Shown: positions 45,921-55,381, numbered from the stretch's first letter. The stretch is 64,000 nucleotides of DNA from Halopseudomonas sabulinigri (GCF_900105255.1 NZ_LT629763.1:2418001-2482000); one strand, 5' to 3'. The notes: generated by a model not told the origin, from the sequence alone. Made by a program: numbers and translations.

Positions 45921-46015
45921 GGCTAACGCCTCAAACACCGGCTTGGTGAAGGTGGCGGCTTTTTTTGGAAAAAGATGACAGCTTTACCAAGTCCGCGTGC
46001 TTTGACTTGTTAAGT
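45921..46015 (-). repeat. attC site (cassette 1)
   Basis: On the minus strand: R'' ACTTAAC (46015-46009), L'' TCAAAGCACGCGG, inner arm ACTTGGT, then the other inner arm ACCAAG, L' CCGGTGTTTGAG and R' core GTTAGCC (45927-45921). L'' and L' are complementary apart from extra G bases on one strand, the extrahelical-base hallmark of attC. R'' is the exact reverse complement of the cassette's 5' core GTTAAGT at 47222-47216. Length 95 bases. Confidence 0.88.
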
Positions 46016-46016
46016 T

Positions 46017-46751
46017 TCAATCTGCCCAACGTGTACTATATGAATGTTCTTGGCAATACTTATACATTCCCTCGTACCCGTGAATCCCTCTTCTTGTGAG
46101 TTCTTGGTGTATTTCTCGTTGAATAATCACACCATTATTTATATCTAAGGCCAACATAGGGTTTGTAACCACGCTTTCAATATGTGCAAACTCGACTTCT
46201 GCTCGATTATTGAAAGGAATACCTGTAAATTCACAAGACGTAATATTGTACTCAGCAATACGTTGTGTTTTTAGCAGTGGTCGATTATTTCTAATATCTT
46301 CCAGAAAGAGATCTTTTAAATCTCTAACTTGAGATAGATTCAATATTCTTTCGTATGATTGCATTGCAATCATTAAATATTGCCTTGTCCTACCTGCAGT
46401 CAAGCTTATTCTAGTATCGATCAACCCCCTCAGGGTTGGCCCAGAGATATGCTCAACGCCATCGATCTCAACAATTTCTGAAGCACTAATAATTCCAGGG
46501 ATGCCTTGGTAAATCAAAGGCCTTTCAGCACCTGAATTACCAGTGCGCAATATTGTAGAAAGACCGCTAACTTTCAGATATGGAATTCCATTTACGCAGA
46601 TTTTAGTATTTACGAAAAATGCATTCACGATTGCAGTTATATGACCTGCATTCAATACTTCAGAAGCGGCATTTAACACTAAATCCAGTTCATTTTGTTC
46701 AGTAAGTTCACTTAATGGGTGATATACAACCGCTGGTAGGTTCTGTGTCAT
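46017..46751 (-). CDS. HNH nuclease-like protein, integron cassette gene
   Basis: A 244-residue protein, AT-rich unlike its surroundings. The C-terminal part reads SCEFTGIPFNNRAEVEFAHI then LDINNGVIIQREIHQELTRRGI. C173, T176-G177, H190, N205/N206 and H215 are spaced as in HNH endonucleases of the HNH_2-like type (C..TG, AHI, NG, H). The N-terminal 150 residues (LKVSGLSTILRTGNSGAERPLIY and others) are unrecognised and may sense or bind a target. Its ATG overlaps the stop of the J-domain gene as ATGA, so the two are translated together. Defence against phage or plasmids is my inference from nuclease plus cassette context. Confidence 0.6.
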   Translation of the reverse strand: MTQNLPAVVYHPLSELTEQNELDLVLNAASEVLNAGHITAIVNAFFVNTKICVNGIPYLKVSGLSTILRTGNSGAERPLIYQGIPGIISASEIVEIDGVEHISGPTLRGLIDTRISLTAGRTRQYLMIAMQSYERILNLSQVRDLKDLFLEDIRNNRPLLKTQRIAEYNITSCEFTGIPFNNRAEVEFAHIESVVTNPMLALDINNGVIIQREIHQELTRRGIHGYEGMYKYCQEHSYSTRWAD

Positions 46752-47173
46752 GCTTTACCTACCATTCTGTTGTATATTTTGTTGATGTAGCTTGTTATTT
46801 CATCATAATCAAGAGAGGTATCTCCTTGGTTCTTATCAGGATGAAATTCTTTAGCTAGTTTTGCTTTCCACTCCTTAGCAGCAACCTTATCAATGTAGTG
46901 CTTTTTCGTAATGCCAAGCTCTTTGTCAAAAACTCCCTTTTCATGTTTTTTAAGAAGAAATGCAAGCTTACGCTTTTCAGAAATGAAGTATTTATCCTTT
47001 GAATAAAACTCAACACTTTTTCTATATGAATCAATCACCTTAAGGAGATCTTCCTTTCGGTCAATGGTTAGTAATCCTTCAAGCCCTAACTCTTTAGGTA
47101 CTAGTATTCTTAATTCTTGAAAGCTTTCTTCCAGCTTATCGCTATCCATCAATAGCCACGAAAATTTTTCCAT
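46748..47173 (-). CDS. Protein with C-terminal J domain (DnaJ-like), integron cassette gene
   Basis: A 141-residue protein starting MEKFSWLLMDSDKLEESFQE, rich in Lys and Glu. Residues about 92-139 read as a J domain: KVAAKEWKAKLAKEFHPDKNQGDTS with HPD at 111-113, followed by helix III DYDEITSYINKIYNRMV. Helix I is less clear. The J domain is at the C-terminus with no Gly/Phe or zinc-finger region, so this is a type III J protein that may recruit DnaK to its partner, the coupled HNH-like protein. Composition is markedly AT-rich, supporting acquisition. Confidence 0.7.
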   Translation of the reverse strand: MEKFSWLLMDSDKLEESFQELRILVPKELGLEGLLTIDRKEDLLKVIDSYRKSVEFYSKDKYFISEKRKLAFLLKKHEKGVFDKELGITKKHYIDKVAAKEWKAKLAKEFHPDKNQGDTSLDYDEITSYINKIYNRMVGKA

Positions 47174-47942
47174 CTTCTTTTCTCTTTGTGAGTTGCGTAA
47201 CCTTACCCATGAAAACTTAACAGCTTACTAGACCGACGGCTTTATGATTGCATATCAGTGACTTCTGCATATCAACGCTCCTCGCCGCCGGCAGGTTATT
47301 GAAAATAGCTTTAAATTCAGTGGCTTGGTCATAAGCACCCAATCACCAGTTGTATTCTCGTGACTTCCGCATTTTGTGCGGTCAATAACACTGTATGAGA
47401 TGCAATGTTTCATACTTTGCTGCAGCTCGACGCTGCCACGCGGGCACAAGAACGCGCCTGGGTGGGCAAGCAAGCAGGTGCTGGAAAGCATGGGATTGGG
47501 GGCGGGCATTCTGCCTGGGGGCGAGATGCTTCTGGGTGCTGTAACACTGCGCGCCATCCTTGGGCTCCTGTAATCGGCTCATTGCCGTTCATCGAAAGTA
47601 GCGCCATATCGGTGCGCGGTAAAGCGAATGCTGCTCCGAACCTTACCTCTGCGCCGTCGATTTTCCCGGATGCGTATCGGCGCTCTATGCCGCGTTACAC
47701 CGCACGCGCGGCCCCTTTTGTAGTGCCTTTCACGTTATCACTACAATTTTGCATACAAAATCTGCCATTTTTTGTACACAATATGCGACCTGCTCCACCT
47801 GACTAGCTGCTCACTTTGGTTATTGCGCTGTTTGCGCATAGCCCTGTGAGCGCAGGGGCGGAACAAAAAGTGCAAGCGCAACCGGTATGGCTGTAGCACC
47901 TGGCCATGCATGGCAAACACAACAAGACGCAAGGAAGGGCCC
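47174..47942. other. Non-coding flank upstream of cassette array
   Basis: About 770 bases without a convincing gene on either strand; short frames here do not look protein-like and no tyrosine-recombinase (IntI) motifs were found. The left end has the cassette 1 core site and an AT-rich promoter-like leader. Repeats GCATATCA at 47251-47258 and 47268-47275, and GTGACTTCTGCATAT (47259-47273) versus GTGACTTCCGCATTT (47361-47375), are present. The region may contain a remnant attI or lost integrase, and it should contain the promoter for the permease. Confidence 0.5.
47216..47222 (-). other. 5' core recombination site of cassette 1
   Basis: GTTAAGT on the minus strand fits GTTRRRY exactly and is the reverse complement of the R'' box of the attC at 45921-46015, marking the 5' boundary of the first cassette. 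Confidence 0.7.
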
Positions 47943-49415
47943 ATGGCTAACGACGACTTTCAGATCCGCGACATTGATCCGTCGCTGTACAACGAGGACC
48001 TGGCGCCACTGCCGCCGGGCAAACGCACCTGGGGCTGGTTCGAGATTTTCAACGTCTGGTCCAACGATATTCAAAGCCTGTTCGGCTATACCCTGGCAGC
48101 GACCCTGTTCATCTCGTACGGCCTGAGCGGTTGGGCGGTGCTGGGCGGCATCGTGCTGGCGGGCTTTATCGTCATGGGGCTGGTGCAGCTCACCGGTAAG
48201 CCCAGTGTGAAGTACGGCATTCCCTTCCCGGTGATGGCGCGCTCCAGCATGGGCATACGCGGGGCGAACTTTCCGGCGGTGGTGCGCGGCATAGTGGCGA
48301 TCTTCTGGTATGGCGTGCAGACCTACTTTGCCTCCACCGCAGTTGCGCTGCTGCTGAATGCGGTGCTGGAGTCTCCAGCCGACGCGGCCACCTTTCTGGG
48401 CATGACCGCCGTCGGCTGGGTGTCTTATTGCCTGGTCTGCGCCTTTCAGGTGCTGCTGTTTGTGCGCGGCATGGAGTGGATTACCCGCTTTCTGAATTGG
48501 GCTGGTCCACTGGTGTATGTGGTGATGATCGCGCTGATGTTGATCATCTGGTACCAGGCCGGCCCCAGCCTGCTGAATGAACTGGGCACCATCTTTGCCG
48601 GCAGCGGCGAGTATGCGGCGGGCCCGGTGGCCGCCTTCTTTGCGGTGGTGGGCACCATGGTCGCCTACTTCGCGGCGGTGGTGATCAACTATGGCGACTT
48701 CGCGCGGTTCGTGAAAAACGAGAAGCAGATGACCAAGGGCAACTTCCTTGGCTTGCCGGTCAGCCTGGCGATCTTTTCGCTGATTGCCCTGGTGATCACC
48801 GCGGGCACCGTGGTGGTGTTTGGTGAGACGCTGACCAATCCGACCGATATTGTTGCCCGCGTGGATAGCCTGGCGCTGACCATCATCGCGGCGCTGACCT
48901 TCTTTGCCGCGACCGTGGGCATCAACCTGGTGGCCAACTTTATTCCGCCCGCCTACGACATTGCCAACCTGGCGCCCTCGCGCATCAGCGCACGCACCGG
49001 CGGCTTTATCACCGCGGCCATCGCCTTCTTTATTGGTGCGCTCTGGGTTTCGTTTATCAGTCAGGTGGGCATCGCCGCTTTTGTCGACACCCTGGGCGCG
49101 ATTCTGGCGCCGCTCTACGGCATCATAGTCGCGGACTACTACCTGGTGCGTAAGCAGCAACTGAACCTGCAGGATCTGTTCAGCGCCAAAGCGGGCTCTA
49201 CCTACTACTTTGACGGCGGCTGGAACCGCAAGGCGATGATTTCCTTTGCGGTGGCCTCGGTGTTTTCCGTGGCCTCGGTATGGGTACCGGCGGTGAGCCA
49301 GCTGCATGGCTATGCCTGGTTGCTCGGCGCGCTGCTGGGTGCGGTGCTGCATTACCTGCTGATGCGCAATGCCGCCGCCCTGCACGCAGCCCAGGGTGTT
49401 GAAAGCCAGGGCTAG
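47943..49415 (+). CDS. NCS1 family nucleobase/hydantoin/allantoin permease
   Basis: A 490-residue permease with twelve predicted helices. NCS1 signatures: the Asn-Pro-free start NEDLAPLPPGKRTWGWFEIFNVWSNDIQS, GKPSVKYGIPFPVMARSSMGIRGANFPAVVRGIVAIFWYGVQT, and NLVANFIPPAYDIANLAP. It imports a nucleobase-like substrate with a cation; the substrate cannot be assigned. The ATG at 47943 has AAGGAAGG upstream; an in-frame ATG at 47910 lacks one. No catabolic genes adjoin it. Confidence 0.88.
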   Translation: MANDDFQIRDIDPSLYNEDLAPLPPGKRTWGWFEIFNVWSNDIQSLFGYTLAATLFISYGLSGWAVLGGIVLAGFIVMGLVQLTGKPSVKYGIPFPVMARSSMGIRGANFPAVVRGIVAIFWYGVQTYFASTAVALLLNAVLESPADAATFLGMTAVGWVSYCLVCAFQVLLFVRGMEWITRFLNWAGPLVYVVMIALMLIIWYQAGPSLLNELGTIFAGSGEYAAGPVAAFFAVVGTMVAYFAAVVINYGDFARFVKNEKQMTKGNFLGLPVSLAIFSLIALVITAGTVVVFGETLTNPTDIVARVDSLALTIIAALTFFAATVGINLVANFIPPAYDIANLAPSRISARTGGFITAAIAFFIGALWVSFISQVGIAAFVDTLGAILAPLYGIIVADYYLVRKQQLNLQDLFSAKAGSTYYFDGGWNRKAMISFAVASVFSVASVWVPAVSQLHGYAWLLGALLGAVLHYLLMRNAAALHAAQGVESQG

Positions 49416-49461
49416 TCATCGCCTGGCGCCGGTTCATTGGGGCCGGCGCTGGAGCGGATGA

Positions 49462-50160
49462 CTAAAGGCGTTGGAAGGCCTCGCCGATGGATTGGCCAGC
49501 CTTGCGCAGCCACACCTTGGTGCGTTGCCGCTCCATCATGCTCAGCTGCGCACCATCGCTGCTCTTCAGGTTGATGGCCGACCAGAAGCTGAGCGCCAGC
49601 TTGTCGATACGATGCAGGGTGGCTGTGTGCAGTTCGGGGATGTCGACTACCGCAACCAGCTGCGGCACCTCGGCGCGGCTCAGTACCGCGTCTATGTCGC
49701 TGAAGTCGTTACCTCGGCCGTGGTTTTTGACCACGACAAAGGGCATGACCGCGCCGTATTTCTGCTGAAAGGCCTGCAGTAGCATGACCGAATCGCGGCC
49801 GCCGTCCACCACGTACCAGAACACCGTCTTCAGTCCCAATTCCTCGCACATCTCCAGCACGCCGCTATCTTCCAGCCAACGATCCAGAAAGCGCTGGCTC
49901 TGCGAGGGCAGGTCGACCAGCAGTTGCTTGTCTTCTTCATCGGTGGCTATTTCAACGATCTGATCAATGCTTTCAAAATCGTCCAGCACAATGGGCTGGG
50001 TGAACTCGGGGTAATAATGGGTGAGGGTGGCGTGCGACTGGTCGGCATCAAAACCGGCATACAGCAGGCCGTTATCCAGAAAATACTGTGACAGCAGGCG
50101 TGACAAGACGGACTTGCCGACACCGCCCTTCTCGCCACCAACGAAGTGAATGGTACTCAT
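49462..50160 (-). CDS. Orphan ParA/MinD-like P-loop ATPase
   Basis: A 232-residue protein starting MSTIHFVGGEKGGVGKSVLS. The deviant Walker A motif is GGEKGGVGKS at residues 8-17. A conserved Asp is in YAGFDADQSHATL, and LLVDLPSQSQRFLDRWL corresponds to switch II/Walker B. No ParB partner, replicon or secretion gene is adjacent, and the protein lacks the C-terminal membrane-targeting helix of MinD. It resembles the ParA-like proteins annotated as mobilisation or nucleotide-binding proteins on accessory DNA. Start at 50160 directly precedes the P-loop. Confidence 0.8.
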   Translation of the reverse strand: MSTIHFVGGEKGGVGKSVLSRLLSQYFLDNGLLYAGFDADQSHATLTHYYPEFTQPIVLDDFESIDQIVEIATDEEDKQLLVDLPSQSQRFLDRWLEDSGVLEMCEELGLKTVFWYVVDGGRDSVMLLQAFQQKYGAVMPFVVVKNHGRGNDFSDIDAVLSRAEVPQLVAVVDIPELHTATLHRIDKLALSFWSAINLKSSDGAQLSMMERQRTKVWLRKAGQSIGEAFQRL

Positions 50161-50274
50161 GAACGCATCCTGTGCAGGGCTGGGAAAGTAATTCCAATGC
50201 GAAATATAGGCCAGCAATACGACCGCGTTGTGACGTTTGTCGCGCAGCCCGCCCCAGCCTAACCCAATCCGCAG

Positions 50275-51063
50275 CTAACCGCGCAGCGCGGCCCAGGTCT
50301 GCTGCCCCACGATGCCATCGACCACCAGCCCGGCGGCGCGCTGAAAGTTCATCACCGCCAGTTCGGTGGCCGGACCAAAGTCGCGATCAATCGCCAGCGG
50401 CACGCCCTTGGCGGCGAGCAGTTCCTGCAACTCGCCTACCGCGTCGCCAAAGGAGCCGCGCCGCAGCGCCGCGGTGCTGCCGCCCTGACGCTGCGAAATG
50501 CCGATGGCCTCGATGGCGGCAATCGCGGTTTTGGCCTTTTGCAGGTAGTTGCGCCGGTCTTCCAGCCCGTTCAGGCCACCATTGACCAGCCGCGTAGCGC
50601 GAATCAGGTCATCGCGATCCGCCGCCGGGTTGATCTCGCGCATCTGCCAGTATTCGCAAGCGATGCGCAGAGAGGTCAGCGGGTCGGCGGCCAGTTCTGG
50701 GTCGTCCTCCAGCGGCAGGTTCAGCCGCGCAGACATACTGCGGTAGTTGGACCGGCCGGTCAGTTGAATCAGTCCACGGCCCTTGTAACGCCGGCCGTCG
50801 CCGCGCTGGGTGTTGCCCAGGTCGCGGCGGCCTTCATAGGCAGCGCCGGTGGCGAACTCTTCGGTGGTGCGGAAGCCCGCGCATTCGTGGGTGACCTGCC
50901 CCATGAAATGCGCGATGCGCAGGCGCGTATTGATCTGATAGTGCGCCAGGGTGGGCGCAAAGGCGGCGGAAATCTCACCGACAATGCGCATTTGCGCCTG
51001 GGCCAGATTGCCGGAAAAACGCGGTGCTACGCTAAGAATGAAATTGCCGTCAACAGGAATCAT
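50275..51063 (-). CDS. GH19 chitinase/lysozyme-like protein with peptidoglycan-binding domain
   Basis: A 262-residue protein. Residues about 1-190 are a GH19 fold: IAHFMGQVTHECAGFRTTEEFATGAAYEGRRDLGN carries the catalytic Glu region, followed by RYKGRGLIQLTGRSNYRSMS. Residues about 205-262 are a PG_binding_1 domain (GSFGDAVGELQELLAAKGVP... FGPATELAVMNFQRAAGLVVDGIVGQQTWAALRG). No signal peptide is visible (MIPVDGNFILSVAPRFSGNL), as in phage endolysins that need a holin. No other phage genes surround it. A cell-wall hydrolase acting in division or a domesticated endolysin are both possible. Confidence 0.85.
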   Translation of the reverse strand: MIPVDGNFILSVAPRFSGNLAQAQMRIVGEISAAFAPTLAHYQINTRLRIAHFMGQVTHECAGFRTTEEFATGAAYEGRRDLGNTQRGDGRRYKGRGLIQLTGRSNYRSMSARLNLPLEDDPELAADPLTSLRIACEYWQMREINPAADRDDLIRATRLVNGGLNGLEDRRNYLQKAKTAIAAIEAIGISQRQGGSTAALRRGSFGDAVGELQELLAAKGVPLAIDRDFGPATELAVMNFQRAAGLVVDGIVGQQTWAALRG

Positions 51064-51268
51064 ACGCTCGGGCTCCCCTGTGGCCAGTGCAGGTGAATGA
51101 TCCGAAGATCACCAAACGGCACTGCTTAACGTCGCCGCGAGTTGGGGCTTGCCGGGCAAAGGCTGCCCACGGGGTCAGCCGTAGGCGAGGGTAGTGATGC
51201 GAGCGCGGCAAGCGCATAGGCAAGCTTAGCTGCGAGGGCGCTGAACGCCAGCGCCGCAAGTCGGACAA

Positions 51269-52222
51269 TCAGAGAGCCAGTGGCAAGCCGAGGGGGACGT
51301 TGCGGTGCTGCTGCAGCAGCTGCATGAAGTGGGCAGGGTCTTTTACCAGCACGCCGCGCTGGCCGCTGTGCTGCTGCGCGGCCAGTTGACGCGACAGCCA
51401 GAAGCGCAGTGCGGCGACGCGCAGCATGTCGGGCCAGCACTCGTGCTCGGCAGCAGTAAAGCTGCGCTGGCTGGCGTACCCGGCGAGCAGCGCCTGGGTG
51501 CGGCGCGGGTCGAGGCTGGCATCGGCGCGCAGGCACCAGTCGTTGACCGCGATGGCCACATCGTAGAGCGTCCAACCGCTGGCGGCGTTATAGAAGTCGA
51601 TCACGCCGCTGAGATGATGACCATCGAACATGACGTTGTCGCGGAACAGGTCGGCATGCAGCACGGCGCGCGGCAAGCCGGGATCGTCGCGCTGCCAGGC
51701 CGCCAGAGTGCAGAGCAGGCTGTCGAGCAGCTCGGCTTGCGGGCCACTGCTGGCGTCCAGTTGCTGACGTGTTTCACTCAGCATCCATTCCAGCCCGCGC
51801 TCACTGGGCCGCGCCAGTGGCGTTTGCACCGTCGCGCTGTGCAACCGGGCCAGCCAACGGCCAACGGCCTCGCAATGCGCCGGGTCGGGCTGTTCGACAT
51901 GCCGCCCCGGCAACCGCGGCTGCAGCAGCGCAGGCTTGCCATTGAGTTGCTGCAGGCAGCGGCCCTGGCGATCGGCAATTGCGTAGGGCACGGATAAACC
52001 CGCCTGATGCAAGCACTCGAGTAGTTCGACAAAGAACGGCAGCGCTTCGTTATCGCCGCGCTCGACCAGCGTCAGCACGTATTCGCCGCTGCTGCAGCTC
52101 ACGAAAAAGTTGCTGTTCTCACTGCCGCCGGCAATGCCGGAGAAGGCCACCAGGCGCCCCAGCTCATAGCCCTCCAAGAAGGTCTCGAGCTGCGCCTGGC
52201 TAACCTCGGTAAAGACCGACAT
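51269..52222 (-). CDS. thrB: Homoserine kinase (ThrB2, APH-fold type)
   Basis: A 317-residue aminoglycoside-phosphotransferase-fold kinase starting MSVFTEVSQAQLETFLEGYE. It has the nucleotide loop FSGIAGGSENSNFFVSC, the catalytic loop LHADLFRDNVMFDG and the metal site VIDFYNA. It matches the Pseudomonas homoserine kinase of threonine synthesis, in its conserved position beside DUF2782 and polA. The 205-base gap towards the lysozyme gene shows no gene. Confidence 0.92.
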   Translation of the reverse strand: MSVFTEVSQAQLETFLEGYELGRLVAFSGIAGGSENSNFFVSCSSGEYVLTLVERGDNEALPFFVELLECLHQAGLSVPYAIADRQGRCLQQLNGKPALLQPRLPGRHVEQPDPAHCEAVGRWLARLHSATVQTPLARPSERGLEWMLSETRQQLDASSGPQAELLDSLLCTLAAWQRDDPGLPRAVLHADLFRDNVMFDGHHLSGVIDFYNAASGWTLYDVAIAVNDWCLRADASLDPRRTQALLAGYASQRSFTAAEHECWPDMLRVAALRFWLSRQLAAQQHSGQRGVLVKDPAHFMQLLQQHRNVPLGLPLAL

Positions 52223-52230
52223 GGCTCAAC

Positions 52231-52515
52231 TCACCACTCGAAGATTTTCCAGGAGGGGATGCGCATGCCATCGGGCTGGTCGGAGCGCATGTAGTTGCCC
52301 TCGTCATCCACCGCTACCAGGTAGTAGGGCGCGCCATTTTTCGGGATCACCTTGATGGCATAAAGAAAGCCGTTCACGCGGTATTCTTCCACCGTGCGAT
52401 CACCTTCTTCGCGGATGGTAACGTCGGGTTCGCCGGTGATTGCGTCCTGCGCCATAACCGAGAAACTACTTGCCAGCAGAAGCACGGCCAGGCCACGGCC
52501 AAATAGTCGAATCAT
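52231..52515 (-). CDS. DUF2782 periplasmic protein
   Basis: A 94-residue protein with a signal peptide (MIRLFGRGLAVLLLASSFSVMAQ) and the DUF2782 core EPDVTIREEGDRTVEEYRVNGFLYAIKVIPKNGAPYYLV. Function unknown. It is 8 bases upstream of thrB on the same strand and divergent from polA, as in other Pseudomonas. Confidence 0.9.
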   Translation of the reverse strand: MIRLFGRGLAVLLLASSFSVMAQDAITGEPDVTIREEGDRTVEEYRVNGFLYAIKVIPKNGAPYYLVAVDDEGNYMRSDQPDGMRIPSWKIFEW

Positions 52516-52587
52516 GGTAGTCTTGTCCTGTTGTTGAGTAACGCCCTCATTCTAGACCCATTACCTCCGGAAATGTTGACCTGACGC

Positions 52588-55332
52588 ATGACTGACTCCG
52601 CTCCCCTTGTATTAGTTGATGGCTCCTCGTACCTGTACCGGGCCTTCCACGCGCTGCCCCCGTTGACGACCTCAAAAGGCCTACCCACGGGCGCGGTCAA
52701 GGGTGTGCTGAACATGCTCAAGAGCCTGCGCAAGCAATATCCGCAGAGCCCGCTGGCGGTGGTCTTCGATGCCAAGGGGCCGACCTTCCGCGATACCATG
52801 TTCGAGCAGTACAAATCCCACCGCCCGCCGATGCCAGATGACCTGCGCGTGCAGATCGAACCGTTGCACGCCAGTGTCAAGGCGATGGGCTTGCCGCTGC
52901 TGTGTGTTGAGGGCGTCGAAGCGGACGACGTGATCGGCACTCTCGCGCGCGAAAGCGCTGCCAACGGCCGCGCGGTGGTGATCTCGACCGGCGACAAGGA
53001 CATGGCGCAACTGGTCGATGGCCACATCACCCTGGTCAACACCATGACCAATACGGTGATGGACATAGACGGCGTGAAGGAGAAGTTCGGTATTGGCCCC
53101 GAGCTGATCATCGACTACCTGGCGCTGATGGGCGACAAGGTCGACAACATTCCGGGCGTGCCTGGCGTCGGCGAGAAGACGGCGCTGGGCCTGCTGACCG
53201 GCCTCGGCGGCGGGCTGGACGTCATCTACGCCAACCTCGACAAGATCGCCGACCTGCCGATTCGCGGCGCCAAGAAACTGGCCGAGAAAATGGCCGAGCA
53301 CAAGGATATGGCCTATATGTCCTACGCGCTGGCGACCATCAAGCTCGACGTTGATCTGGACATTCGCGCTGATGCGCTGATGCCCGGCGCGGCCAACCGC
53401 GAAGCGCTGATCGAGCTGTACCAGGAGCTGGAATTCAAGACCTGGCTGGACGACCTGCAGCGCGAGGCCAAAGCCGCCGCACTCGATGGTGACGCCGCTG
53501 CCGAGGTGGCGCCCGAGCAGGAAAACCATTACGAGACCATCACCGAGCAGGCCAACTTCGACCGCTGGCTCGACAAGCTGAAAGCCGCCGAGCTGTTTGC
53601 CTTTGATACCGAGACCACCAGTATCCACGCACAACTGGCTGATTTGGTGGGCGTATCGCTGGCGGTCAGCCCGCACGAGGCCGCCTATATCCCGGTAGCG
53701 CACAGTTACATGGGCGTGCCCGACCAGCTCGACCGCGATCAGGTGCTGGCCGCGCTCAAGCCCTATCTGGAAGACCCGAACAAGGCAAAAGTGGCGCAGC
53801 ACGCCAAGTACGACATCAATGTACTGGCCCATTACGGCATCAACGTGCAGGGCGTGGCCTTCGACACCATGCTCGAATCCTACGTGCTGGACGCCACCGC
53901 CACCCGTCACGACATGGACAGCCTGGCGCTCAAGTATCTGGGCCAGGGCACCATCAAGTTCGAGGACATTGCCGGCAAGGGCGCCAAGCAGCTCACCTTC
54001 GATCAGATCGCGCTGGAGCAGGCCGGGCCTTATGCCGCGGAAGATGCCGATGTAACGCTGCGTCTGCACCAGACGCTGTGGGCCAAGCTGCAGCCGCAGG
54101 AGCGGGTAGCCAAGGTATTGCAAGAGATCGAGATGCCGCTGATGCCAGTGCTCGCGCGTATCGAGCGCTGCGGCGCGCTGGTGGATGCCAAGCTGCTCGG
54201 CGAGCAGAGCATTGAGCTGGGCGAGAAAATGGTCGCGCTGGAGCGCGAGGCTTTTGCCCTGGCAGAGCAGGAGTTCAACCTGGGCTCACCCAAACAGCTG
54301 GGTGCCATCCTGTATGAAAAGCAGGGTCTGCCGGTGCTCTCCAAAACCGCCAAGGGCCAGCCTTCTACGGCGGAGTCGGTGCTTGCGGAGCTGGCGGAGC
54401 AGGGTTACGAGCTGCCGCAGGTGATCATGCAGTACCGCAGCGTCAGCAAGCTGAAAAGTACCTACACCGACCGCCTGCCGGAGCAGATCAACCCGCGTAC
54501 CGGGCGCATTCATACCTCCTACCATCAGGCGGTCGCGGCGACCGGGCGACTGTCGTCCTCCGATCCGAACCTGCAGAACATCCCGATCCGCAGCGCGGAA
54601 GGCCGGCGCATCCGCCAGGCCTTTATCGCGCCCAAGGGCTACAAGCTGCTGGCGGCTGACTATTCGCAGATCGAGCTGCGCATCATGGCCCACCTGGCGC
54701 AGGACGCTGGCCTGCTGGACGCCTTCAAACACAACCTTGATGTGCACAAGGCGACCGCTGCCGAAGTTTTCGGCGTTGAGCTGGACGAGGTCACCACCGA
54801 ACAGCGGCGCAGCGCCAAGGCCATCAACTTCGGCTTGATCTACGGCATGAGCGCCTTTGGCCTGGCCAAGCAGATCGATGTCGACCGCAAGCAGGCGCAG
54901 GCCTATATCGACCGCTACTTCGCCCGCTACCCCGGCGTGCTGGCCTATATGGAACGCACCCGCGAACAGGCCAGCGAACAGGGCTACGTTGAAACCCTGT
55001 TCGGCCGCCGCCTGTACCTGCCAGAGATCAACGCCAAGAACCAGGCCATGCGCAAGGGCGCCGAGCGCACCGCGATCAACGCACCCATGCAGGGCACGGC
55101 TGCCGACATCATCAAGCGCGCGATGATCAAGGTCGACCAGTGGCTGGCCAACAGCAAACTGGATGCCCGCGTGATCATGCAGGTTCACGATGAACTGGTA
55201 CTGGAAGTTCACGAAGACCAAATCGAGGCCGTCAGCCAAGGCCTGCAGGAGCACATGGGCCAAGCCGCCGAACTGGACGTGCCTTTGCTGGTCGAAGTGG
55301 GGGTCGGCAACAACTGGGACGAAGCGCACTAA
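52588..55332 (+). CDS. polA: DNA polymerase I
   Basis: A 914-residue Pol I with all three domains. The 5' nuclease covers residues 1 to about 290 ([49 protein letters not shown]). The 3'-5' exonuclease is intact, with FAFDTETTS (D340, E342) and [12 protein letters not shown]. The polymerase has motif [11 protein letters not shown], motif [20 protein letters not shown] and motif [11 protein letters not shown]. It carries out gap filling and Okazaki fragment processing. Confidence 0.97.
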   Translation: MTDSAPLVLVDGSSYLYRAFHALPPLTTSKGLPTGAVKGVLNMLKSLRKQYPQSPLAVVFDAKGPTFRDTMFEQYKSHRPPMPDDLRVQIEPLHASVKAMGLPLLCVEGVEADDVIGTLARESAANGRAVVISTGDKDMAQLVDGHITLVNTMTNTVMDIDGVKEKFGIGPELIIDYLALMGDKVDNIPGVPGVGEKTALGLLTGLGGGLDVIYANLDKIADLPIRGAKKLAEKMAEHKDMAYMSYALATIKLDVDLDIRADALMPGAANREALIELYQELEFKTWLDDLQREAKAAALDGDAAAEVAPEQENHYETITEQANFDRWLDKLKAAELFAFDTETTSIHAQLADLVGVSLAVSPHEAAYIPVAHSYMGVPDQLDRDQVLAALKPYLEDPNKAKVAQHAKYDINVLAHYGINVQGVAFDTMLESYVLDATATRHDMDSLALKYLGQGTIKFEDIAGKGAKQLTFDQIALEQAGPYAAEDADVTLRLHQTLWAKLQPQERVAKVLQEIEMPLMPVLARIERCGALVDAKLLGEQSIELGEKMVALEREAFALAEQEFNLGSPKQLGAILYEKQGLPVLSKTAKGQPSTAESVLAELAEQGYELPQVIMQYRSVSKLKSTYTDRLPEQINPRTGRIHTSYHQAVAATGRLSSSDPNLQNIPIRSAEGRRIRQAFIAPKGYKLLAADYSQIELRIMAHLAQDAGLLDAFKHNLDVHKATAAEVFGVELDEVTTEQRRSAKAINFGLIYGMSAFGLAKQIDVDRKQAQAYIDRYFARYPGVLAYMERTREQASEQGYVETLFGRRLYLPEINAKNQAMRKGAERTAINAPMQGTAADIIKRAMIKVDQWLANSKLDARVIMQVHDELVLEVHEDQIEAVSQGLQEHMGQAAELDVPLLVEVGVGNNWDEAH

Positions 55333-55381
55333 GCGAGCGCCAGATCAGCCGCCGCACGCCTCTAGCTTGCCGGTTGCAGAC

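Noticed and set aside
47405-47806. 133-codon plus-strand frame in the gene-free flank of the cassette array
   Set aside because: No recombinase or other motif, no ribosome-binding site, and composition typical of random high-GC sequence.
47820-49385. 521-codon minus-strand open frame opposite the NCS1 permease
   Set aside because: Translation is His/Gln/Arg-rich without motifs; the plus strand encodes a clear twelve-helix permease with a ribosome-binding site.
52681-54123. 480-codon minus-strand open frame inside polA
   Set aside because: Shadow of polA, which carries all catalytic motifs in the other direction.
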